The notes beneath the pieces are model-generated. The model saw only the letters and a program-made list of their open reading frames with translations, was not told the DNA's origin and did no database searches. Made by a program: the position numbers and the translations under genes. Of a stretch of DNA of 64,000 nucleotides, positions 10,401-22,400 are shown in pieces; the first letter of the stretch is position 1; each line of letters opens with the position of its first letter. Source of the DNA: Anastrepha obliqua (taxonomy: Eukaryota > Arthropoda > Insecta > Diptera > Tephritidae); the NCBI RefSeq assembly GCF_027943255.1, contig NC_072893.1, positions 3,100,001 through 3,164,000 on the forward strand. The letters run 5' to 3'.

Positions 10401-13400
10401 GCCGCATTCGCAACAATGGAACAAAAGCACATTCGAATACGACTTTCTCAGCAACATTTGAAGCGTTTTCGAAAGGATAAAATGAATCTTGTGCACCGAT
10501 TCATTACCATGAATGAGACTTGGATCTATCAGCATGATCCTAAATCAAAACAAGAGGCTAAAGAGTGGTGTGAACCTGGTTCTTCGGCACCAAAAGGAGT
10601 TCGTCTTCAGAAATCGCCCAAGAAGGTGTTAACATCAGTTTTTTGGAATGCAAAAGGAATTTCGTTTGTGGATTACTTGCAAACTGGTAAAACAATAAAC
10701 CTTTTGGACCAGCTGATGGGGAAAAAAGATGGGATGGAGTTCATGAATTGGAATCTCGTTGGATGTGCAGGGAGACTATAATGAATAATAAACTGTATTT
10801 CAAAATTGTGCTTTCTTATCTAACCGCAAAACTTATTGAACAACGTATCTCTCGGTAATCTACAGTAAGTTCTGACCTAACAATGGACGATATGCGCAAT
10901 TGATTATTGATGGTATTGTTGTTTTTGTAATAGCAGAAAACACTGTCCAATTTTAATACGTTAGTTAGTGTACTTGGGGTTTCATTATTATTATTATTAT
11001 TATTATTTTTTTTGTTGCGATAAATTAAATCTTTCCTACGTAATAAGTATTCTTTAGTCACAATAGAAGGGGAGCTTCTGAGCCTTTAAAAGCGTCATCT
11101 GGGGTCCCACAAGGGAGTATATTAGGGCCTTTATTTTTATTCTGTTCGTCAGCAATATAAGTAATTTCTTTTACGAGGCTAATTTTTGAGTTATATACTG
11201 AAGACTTTAGAGTTCAGTGCAGCATCAGACTGAACTAGATTAACTACATTTTTTGGTACAATAAAACTTGTCTTGCTTTAAATGTTAAAAAATGTTTTAC
11301 AATTAAATAATTGGCGCGTAGGCTTTTGTTAGGTATTTGGCCCAGCTCTTCCTCCTATTTGTGGTGTGCGTCTTGGTGTTGTTCCACAAATAGAGGGACC
11401 TACAGTTTCAAGCCGACTCCGAACGACAGATATTTTTTTATGAGGAGCTTTTTCATGGCAGAAATACACTCGGAGGTTTGCCATTGCCTGCCGAGAGGCG
11501 ACCGCTATGGTTTTGCGTCATGCACGGAGATTCTAATCTACGCACCACCGAATTAATTGTAATCACGCACCAAGCTATTCGGCTACGACGGCCGCAAAAC
11601 TAATTACTCCTTTAAAAAACCCCTATTACCCACGCCTCGAGTATAAACGAACTTAGCATGATCTCGAACAATGTACCATTTGATTTTGCTTTTCAATGGA
11701 TGTTTTTAAAAATTTACGGGACTCCATTTTGTAGCTCTTATATAAATTTAGTAATAATTCTGTAAGAAGTTTTTGTGTGTTCAATAGACTGAATAAATAA
11801 AACAAGTTGTTTTGGAGTATTGCTACAGTGGCAGTCAATGAGACGGCGGAACACTTCATGTACGCCTGCCTCGTCTTCGTTAGGATTAGATATGAAGCTT
11901 TTGGGCAAAATGTGTTGAGAGAAAAACATCTGTAACGCCCAAGATATCTCTTTAACACGCAATAATCACAAATAGAGTGGGCATAACACAGATGAAAATA
12001 AATCCAAAAGTAATGAAACAGACTGAGTGCAGTCTGAGTTCCGACCAGAGAGAAAATGAATGCTAACGTTATTCCCAAAACTCATGGCTCAAACTTAAAA
12101 TTTTTAAAACTCTTCCAAAATTCAAACGCGCCGGCAATAAAGCTCAAATACATACACACATGACATATTGAAAAGATGTACAATAAATAAAAGAGAAGCT
12201 TACTCTTCTGGTTTCGGATGATGTCGCACTATGTGAATTATGCGCCCGGGCGGGTATAGTGGCTTAAAAGTAAATGAAGAAGAAAATATTTCATTTACTA
12301 TTTGTGCTTCACATATGCATGAGTTTTATTCGTGCTTACCTGGTGTAATGTCAAAGCAATAGAGCTGTCCGTTGGATGCGCACTTGTTGCACGTGCTGAG
12401 TCTCTTTGCTAGTAAGCCATAAAAATTGTAAAATAAATAGTGCTAAAATATTATTAAAAATTATCTCTCCTACTTCTTGGTATTGATTTATATGGGTGTC
12501 TTTGCCGGACATCTCAACAACAGATGTGGGTTCGGGTCCACAGCCACAGCAAATAACAGAGCAGGATATTGTTTTCCACTAAAAACATAAATGTGCAGAG
12601 TTGTAAGTATGTCACCAGAAGTTTGTTTAACGATTACTTACTTTGGGATCAACACTTCGTTGGATAGCGTTAATTAAGTCAGCACGCAAAGCTTCCATCT
12701 GGTGTAAGCCGATGCGAGGTACGACATCCTTCCCCAGCACAACGGATGTGATAAACGATTTTGTATATTCCACCGCGGGCATGCTTTAAAACAAAAAATA
12801 TACTCATTGCATGGTCATGAATGTTTTAAAGCAGTCGCTTACCTGAGCAACCCACCTGGTGGTGAGTAACTAAAACACTGTAACGACGGATAATCTGCTT
12901 TCATGAGTATGGCTAATATAGCCGCAGTTCCGGCACCAAGTGAATGGCCCACTAACACTAATCCAAATGTGTGTGTTCCCTTATCACGATTACGACTTAA
13001 CGCACGCTCGATCAGTCCTTCTTCCTCTAATTTATTCTTAATATAAATAGCTGCCTGCACCATGCCTTTGTGGCCCAGCCAGTCGTCTCTCGGTGGTGAG
13101 AGTGGCAGCACTTCCCCGTCTGCGTTTAAATCGGTGAGTATATCCTTCATACTGAGTGTCCCACGTATGCTCACTACAATTTTCTTTTGAGTATAATCTA
13201 CAGCCACGAAAAACGGCGTCTCACCCACATCAACATGGTAGGTGGCGTAGATGATTTCTATATCACCAACTTGCAAAGTTTTCTTTAGGGCGGCATAATT
13301 ACAAAAACAACAGTTGTCCTGTATAATAGGGGGCGTATCAGTTTGGGGACGGCAACAACAAGTAAAGCATCTAAATTCCAAACAAAAAATATACATATGA

Positions 13401-16400
13401 ATATTTGTAGAGACAAAAGTAATTATTTACTCACTTTAACTCAGGTAGCAAATTATACATTTTCGAACGGTTTATTATGAAGTACATTGGCCAGCCGTAG
13501 GCACCCTGAGCGAAATGCATGTAGTGTATGATAGTTTGGAAGAAATCGTAGTTTTTTGCATCGTTTAAAGCTAGGAACTGAGTGCGGTCAGTAATTGGCA
13601 CACCACTCAAGAACTCGTACGTGCCATTTTTCCGCTAAATACAAAAAAGAAAAAATTACAAGAGATTTGGAATGCAATAGCAATACATAAGCGCTTATCG
13701 ATAAATAAGTGTGCATACCCATGAAACTAAATTTCACAGGACAGCTAAGCTCAAATTCCGAAAGACGGTACATTGAAGTTTCTACAGTACCATCTCGGCA
13801 ATCCGAACACACGCTGGTCTGAACTCCGTACAAATTTACTTAGAGGTATAATTCAGGCTCTGATATTTCTGATACTGACTGAAATATAATTAGCCCTTTC
13901 GTCGAATGCCAAAAGCGCTGACATCCTACATGATGTCTACTTTCGGTATTCATAGAGGTCGGTCTCCATCTGGTATCTATGCGTGGCTTGTTGCCAACCA
14001 GGCTAACCTAACCTAACTTTTCGTCGAATTTTGTCGATTGCAATATAATTAGGCCTTTCGTCCTGGGGGAAATTTGCAATACGAACAAAAATCATTTTAG
14101 AAGAGTGAAAAGATTATTTGAAGTTATTTTTGCTCAAAATATATTGATAACATTATTGAATAAGAAACTTTTTTTCAATTCTTTCGTCAGAAGTATTATG
14201 TATTTCTTGAAAATAGTTATGCTTATTTTAAGCTTTCGCTGAACTATTGCCCAGACCTTTTCAATAGAGTTGGTATCAGGCGACTATGTAAGCCACTCCA
14301 ACATTTTAATCCCATTTTGTTGTTTCCTCTCTTCACACCTTCCGTTTCGATGCTTGGGATCATTGTCTTCTTGTAAAATCCAAGGTTGGCTAGTTCTTCC
14401 AAACATCTTCGTAGTTGACGGTAATAATACTTTTTGGTAAATTTTATTCATCAAAACTGCATACAAATAAACGGCCAAATCCTTTTTCGGAGAGGTTGCT
14501 TCTCGGTTGCTTAACAGTTCGTTGAAGTTGTCCATTATCAGCAGAACACCAGGATCGACGTATACAACTATTGGCTCAAAAGCAAGATTCATATGTGAAT
14601 ATTACATTTGTCCAATTCCGTTCTGAATATGCCTTAGCCCTTGTATGGACAAGTATTTTTTCAATGTGTGAGTGTGATAATGAAAGCAGCAGTTTCTTTG
14701 CTCCGGAGTTTGAGGTCTTCTTCGCGTAAACGACTTCGAATCATGTCTTTGGACACATTAACTCCACTTTTCCTTAGAGTATTAGGCATATATAGCCGGC
14801 ATGGGAACATACCCCTCATGACACTAATCACCTCTTCACATGCTCCCTTAAACCTACTCATCTTCCTGGTCTTACTGCTAGTTGAGTTCGACGATGACAG
14901 ATCGATTTATAACTTATTATGTTTCTTCTAGCAGAAGAAACAAATAGATGACGATTTTCATAACTCCAATCAGTTTGTTTAAATTTTTATTTCATCCCAT
15001 GTATTGCTACGTAAGCTTCAGTTTCCTTCTTAAAGGAACTTTTGTTCTTACATTTACCATTTAAATTTTGTAGTATTAGATTCACCTATATACGAGTACA
15101 GTAGGTTCTGTTTTTATGCGGTAGATACGTTCCGCAAGAAACAGCATAAAGAAAAAACAGCATAAAAAAAGCTACTAGTTCTATAGTAAAACTATAGATA
15201 CGTTTCAAATGCTAAAACCGCATAAATCTGAAATAATCGCATAAAAAAGGGCACTAGTCCCATATTATTACTATAGATACGTTCCATAGACCGCATGAAT
15301 CTGAAATAATTAAATAAAATCGCATAAACAAAATATTGTATCTTTGAAAATTATATCTTTATATATCTTCTATACTTGTAGGGTTAGCATTTCTGATGCA
15401 ATCTGTGATGAGTTTTTGCTTAGCTGGTTTAGAATCTTGTTTATATGTACAATTCCCCATAGGTCGACATGCATTTTGTAATTTAAAAAAAAACCGCACT
15501 ATTTCAAAACCGCATAAAAAAAAGCCGCATAAAAACAGAACCTACTGTATGTTAAAAATGAGATGGCTAGCATTGGTTGATTGTTCATATTTGTGTTCCC
15601 CTCGGATGATGTTTTTGAAACTATGGTGCAACATCAAACCAGATCCTTCTTAAACACACATTGATGCAAACCAACATTTATTACATATATGGCTTTATAA
15701 AATAAAATAAATGAATACTGAGACCGTTAAATGAGACTTTATTTACTACCATTTTTTCAGGTGGGACGGCTTGCGCATTACATACCGGTAGTGTCTCATA
15801 GGTTCAAACCCCACTCCGGAAATGAAATATTGAAATAATAACGTTCCATTTTATGGAAACCAATAAAACAGAAACCACACATTGGAGGAGAATCTCGGCC
15901 TAGTCCCCTGTCAAATGTGTATATGCCACGTATGAGGCTACAATTAATTGTATATCATAGCGAGAATGCATTCAAAGATAAGACACGCACAATACTTGGC
16001 TAAAGTTACCACCCACAATTTAAAATCTGATTAGTAGAAAAAAATAAATAAATAAAAGACCCCACATATTGTAGGCGAGTAAATGCTAAAAAGAAAACAA
16101 TTGAGACCCAGCCAGCTATACCTTCATTTTTCCTTTGAATGGGCGCAATAACTGCATTACAATAAAATTACCTGACGAACAACGGCTTCGCGTTCTATTC
16201 TTTGGAACTTTCGCAATAACACTAAGCCTGCAACAACATCTGAAGGCACCACGTCCAGTTCCCGAAAGAAATCACTAAGCAGGCGGGCTATATCGGTAAA
16301 GGAGTTCCGATTGCGATCTGTGCCACCCATGCAACAGAACAGTAGACGACACCGGTGGTCCCAACTGTCTTGATACGCACGCATCACTTTTCTACAATAA

Positions 16401-19400
16401 TTTAGAAAAAAATTTACATAGGTATATGTATGTGAGTAGATATGTATGCACTATATGTTTAATAAGTAAATAAGAACTATTAAAAAATAAGAACTTTCAT
16501 AGGAAATATATAAGTGCATACAGGGTGGGCCATCCAACGTTTGAAACTTTAACCACTGCTCATTTTTAATGTGTCAACCTAAATTCATTGATATTAAGAC
16601 AGAAAATTAAGTTAACATCTGCGGTTTTCGAAATGAGTCCATTTACGCTTCAGCAATAACATTAATATTAAAAAAAGTACTTCTGAAATGGTGATTCACC
16701 TTCGGAAACTGCAAGAAAATCATTTCTACCGAAAAATCAGCTTTTCCGACTAAGTTCATTTCCAGCACTACGATTTCACTCCCTTGGATTGTTATTTGTG
16801 AGGAGTCATTAAAGATAAATATTTCGCGATTCATCCAGCAACATTTTGCGTTCACAAAAAAATGAAATTAATGCAGCTATTGACCAAACGTAGTTCCATT
16901 CAATCGAAAATGTGCTGAAAAATTGGGTTCATCGCAACGGCTCTTGTAGGAGCAGTCATGGAATCATTTCAGTGAAATACTACTCCATAATTAATCGGCA
17001 ACCCTTGTAGCCGAATGGCTTGAGGGTCGAATGGGTCGAAACCCCGGGCACAAAACACGAATTGAGAGAAAGTTTTTTCTAATCGCTCCTCGACAAAGAG
17101 TGGCAAATCTCAGTGCGTTTTTCTGCATTTTCTCATTCAACAAACAATTTGCCGCTCGGAGTCGGCTTAAAGCTGTAGATCCCTGCATTTGTGAAAAGCA
17201 TCGAGACGCGCACCCCAAATACGGGGAAGAGCTCGACCAAGTACCCAAAGAGGGTGTATGCGTCAATTATGTATATATATACATATATAATTAACCGTAA
17301 GGATTGTACTTTCAAATAAAAAATTTTACATTGAAAACAAAAAAAAAACATTGGTTTCTCACTAAAAGCTATTTCAAATTTCAAACGTTAGGTGGCGCAC
17401 ACTGTACTATATATTATTGTACTAGATAAGAACTGACCGTTGGCGCCAATTACGGTTCATGCTGTTGCTGCGCTTGTAATTGAAGCGAGACTCAGTCTCT
17501 CTCATTGACCTTTGATACTTTTTCATTTTGACCCATGAACGGCCGGCAGCATCGAATGTGCACCAAATGGTAATAAGAGTTATGAACACCAATGCCCAAT
17601 TGCAAATTACGGTGGCTGTGAACAAAATCGCAATAATATGAAATACGCTTTATTTAAAAATGAAATAATTATATAATAATTACCCATGAAGATCTTCTTG
17701 GCCTCATCGATGGGTGCATCAAAATAATAGTTTGTCAACCATATCGTACCTAATACCAGCCACGTAATATCAAAAAATATTACCACTATGGGGAAGGAAA
17801 AAAACGAAATCGCTTTTTAATAATTCAAAAAGACACATACGCGTGTATGTACGAATATGCGTTATATTAATATATATAAGTATACATATTTACAAATGAA
17901 TCTGTGCTGTGCGAGACTTTAATTAGGTGTGTTTGTGAATCAAATAATTTATAATAATGGGTCCGAAAAGACCAGCAAGCGAAATTACTTAATCAAGTAT
18001 TTGCAGGCTGTCTGCAATCAGTGGAAACATGTTCTGAGAAGAGGAATAAAGTAAGTCCATTGTCAGTCACTGAAATATTGTGATTAAATCTGCGTTGAAA
18101 TACGCATTTGCGCATCGGCTTTCGGGACGGACAACCAAAAAATTTATTTATTTTTAGTTTTGCGCAAAGCGTAAGAATAAATACTTCACTTCCAACTCTA
18201 CTTTATCGGCAAACTAAAGAGGGTCTGGTTTTGACTAGTATATTGTAAAAGTACATAAGGGGTGCTCAAGAATGATAGAAACAAGATTGCGCCCATCAGA
18301 GCGTACGTGACGTCACGTTTGCTGAGTTGTGCAGTATTGCCAACCATTTGCTCTTCGCAATAAATTTAGTGCTTTTTTATACCGAAAATGCGACAATTTT
18401 TAAGTTTGGTGTTTGTTTCTTTTTGTTTTTAATTTAAGGCTAGCGAAACTTTAGGTTAAAAAAAACTGTATTATTATACAAAAGAAGTTTAAAAAAGGCC
18501 ACTCTGAGAAGATTTTAGTGCTAATGAAAATTTTTTTACTCCTATAAAATTTGATAATTTGAAAGTGCAAATTTAATTTTTGGCTCCGTTTAAGGTTATG
18601 CAAAAATATTAAATGCCTATCTCTCAACTCTTCTTAAGATTGAAAACCTTTTTACACATTTTAAAAAGCCTTTGAATTTATTGAATGCGAATTAAAACCA
18701 TGTAATCGTTTCTTCCGGTCATCAATCCTTAGTGAGACATAGAGCATCAAGAGGTGTATTCATAGTAAAAATAAGCAACAAAATACCAGAAAATACTAAA
18801 GAAACCATACTGACATTTTTACAGAAAGAGTACCTTATCTAGTTACATAACTTCAAATATAGCAAAAAAGTCGTTCCCTTAATAAAAGAGTCTCGCTTAA
18901 CAAAAAAAACTCAAATTAAATTGTACATAAGCATAACACATTTATTTAAAAAAAACGCACATTCTACAGACAATTTGTCACGCATACAAAGTTCTTTGAG
19001 TAATTCAATAAAAATTTCGTGTTTTATTTTCTTTAAATGGGCATTTAGTGCGTTTGTATATCCAAAGCTAGGCAACTCTGCAGTAGCGAGAGAGAGATTT
19101 GACTGCCGAAAGCAGAAGAACACCAACAACACCGGCAATCGCGGGCAATGCCACCAGATATTAAAAAAAAGTAAAGCTAAATAAAACTGAGTGAATTATT
19201 TAAATAATTATTAAAAAATGTATATTTTACAAAATTATAAACATTCCTTTAATTAGAATAGGCTAGAAAAATGTCATGTGGAATGAACTAAAACTCCGAG
19301 ACAAAAAATAATAAAAATAACAAAAAAAAAAATGATAAATCAAGTTACGAAAATGGTAATCTGGCCATACTGGAGCTAAAATCACGTAACTAGTTGTCAA

Positions 19401-22400
19401 ATTCGCTGAGCGCAAAGTAACGGGACCACGATGGGCGCCATCTCATTATTCTTTGCATCATGAGGGGTGCTCATCTAAATGCCTAAATTTACGAAACCCT
19501 GAAATATAAATATTTACCTACACCCTCTGTTTTATGAATAACTTCCAGAAATATTTCTGTAATAAATTTGGCACTTAAACTTACATAATTTGTGTAAATC
19601 ACCTTTCATATAAATATCGACAGCGGTTTTCTGAGGTTGTTTAAGTGCTTGGGATTTAAGCGTTTAGATGAATATCCTTATCATACTATTAAAAGTGTTC
19701 AGTGGCACAAGGTGCATACATGGTGAACAAATTTTTAGAGGTGTGGACTCTCAGAAGATCAGACCGTTAACCGACTTTCAGCGAATTTAAAAGAATCAGC
19801 TTATGGGCTGACATCACATTGATCATGACAACGGTTTGTTTACGAAACAATTGATATTATGTTGCTGATATACGAAAAAATAACACAGTCGACGCTTACG
19901 TTGCTTCGTTGACAACTGCACAACGAATGTGAATCTGTGTGAAATGGGCGGAGAATTCTGCTGTTGAGTCCCATGTGACGTGTCAGCTGAAGGTATTCGT
20001 ACAATTTGGTTTTTCACATTAGCTGATGGCCAAACCTGGTAATCTATCATCCTTGATAAGCATATGAAACTTTATCGCTCCCTGTGCCACGCTTTAAGTG
20101 TTGAGTAATTTCGGATAAGCTCATCTATCATAACTTACATATTTTGAAAAGAATTACTTGAGGCCTATTCTTTTCTCCAAGCGTTAGCAACTGGCGAATA
20201 GATGAAGCAACTGGTATAAATGAACACATCTTGGCAGCACTGGAATAGAGCTGCTTAAAATTACATTTGTTTGTGAGGTAGTGAGTAATACCAGTTTTAT
20301 GAGTTATAACCGTACTCGCTAGCGGGGAATCTTACTCTATAACTTTGTTGTTGCTTTCACATGGAGATTTTTCGTCAAGTTAATCAAGCATAAAAATAAC
20401 GAGCGGGCAAGTGGCGCATAGAAGAGGTTTTTGCTATTGAAGGCAGGTTGTTAGTAAAAAATATCTGTAACTTTCTTTCTGTTGTGGATATGAAAGTGGG
20501 AATAAATGAATAATTTGCGATAAATATTTACGAAAAGATTGCCAAAGTTACAAAGGATTTTTCTCAGTTGTACATAATTTTTTTGGTGTATTTAAAATTT
20601 TTTGCTTTTATTAAGGGGGGAGCCTGGTTTATAAGGTAAAAAAATCAATTTTTTTTTTCGTTTTAAGCGATTCCTAATATATTTCAGAATATTCACACAA
20701 AGCTACAGAGCCTAATTCTCAATATTCCCGTAGATATAAAGCCAAAGGTAGGCGAGCGTTAGGTAGTTACGCTGTGACCGGACAGCTATAGTACAAACTT
20801 TATCTTCTTTTCTCGACTTTTCATTTTTATGATTTCTTTGAATTGGCGTACATGAATGAAAAAAAACTAATGAACCTTTTGAAATAAATCATAGCTTGTT
20901 ACCTTCAGTATTAAATTCTCTTCTATTTGAACTAACAAAATATATAAAAAAAATTTTTCAAGATTTTTATACCAAGTTGAAGTGAATTTTTTTTTTATAG
21001 AAAGTCATTTTTTTCTTGAAAACCTCCAAAAAGTCCAAATTTGGGAATTTCTCTCAGTTTTCTTAGTTCATCTAGAATAAAAAATCATGATTATTACGAG
21101 CTGTATCTTCTCCGCTAGTTGGAAACTCAAGCGTTGCAGCGCTCTACTAATTTCTATGTTAAACATTATTTCAACTTATTTTAACCAGTACAAAAATTTT
21201 TTATACTTTTTAAATGTCCATTAAAAGATAGAAAAAACTTTGCAGTGCTAAATTAATTTTTTCCTTAAAAAAAAAATCGCAAAGAGATGCAATTTTTAGA
21301 CTTCATAATCCAGGCTCCCCCCTTAATTTTTCATTTATGCTTTTCCCTTCTTAAAATGTATTAAATCCGGCAGTTCTTTCGTTGGGACCAAACCCGCGTA
21401 CTGTTACACAAAAAATCACACAATGTAAATCCGGCTGTCATAATGGGTGGGTTGCAACTGTTGCGGCAAACCATTTGACTGATGTGTTGCCAGAATGAAA
21501 GTATTGCTGCATGTAAAAAACAGATGTTATTAAAACAAATATTATATTTCGTTGTGTATAAAAAGTTTTTTGCCGGTTGTGAAATATATTATAACATTAA
21601 TGGTTATTGAAACGAAAGAGGGTTTTAATAGAATTTATGATAGTCGTAGACGGTTAGTGCGACCATGCATCGATAGAACTTCGCGCGATACAAAATTGTT
21701 ATTCTTTAAAAAGATGTCATGTTCGCCGCACTTGCCGTACGGCAAAGTTGTAAGTTTTTGTGCATTTCGACATGACGTATGGCAATTTGTACCGAATTTG
21801 TCTCAAATACACATAATCTATTTTGCTGACAGTCGAATTCGTTGCCGCAACGGGCCCATTGTGACGGCTCTATTACTCACACCGACATTGGTCACATATG
21901 GAAACAGCACAGATTTATCATACATATGAATACATGTATGAATATATGTATGTATGTATGTATGGATATGCACACTTACTGCTTTTTAGATATATCCAAA
22001 GGTTGATCGATGTTCGGGCGGCAGAGTCCAAAATACTACCCCGCATAGATATAACACAGATGCCAGATTCAACGCAAACGGAGCCTTCGTTGCGATATCC
22101 AACATGTACAAAAATTGGTAGAAATTATTTTAAGCAAATCGTATATCCACATGAATACTTACAAAATAATATTATCAAATAACAGATCTGCAGAGCGAAA
22201 AGTAACTTCAAGTTTAGAATCGCAAGGTTGTATTCGAAGACCAATAATGACAGCAACACTATTACAAAACTTTATAAAAAAGCAAAAATGTTAAAGTTCA
22301 GTTACTCATTTAACTAAATGTGTATGCATATATCTTACCAAATAAGATGCGTAGTCAACAAAAAAGCTCCTGGTACTACGAGATCATCTGAGCCTACTGA

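Noticed and set aside
21552..21929. 125-codon plus-strand frame in inaE intron 1-2 region
   Set aside because: No recognisable motif; AT-rich codon composition and no splice or start context. Could be repeat-derived.
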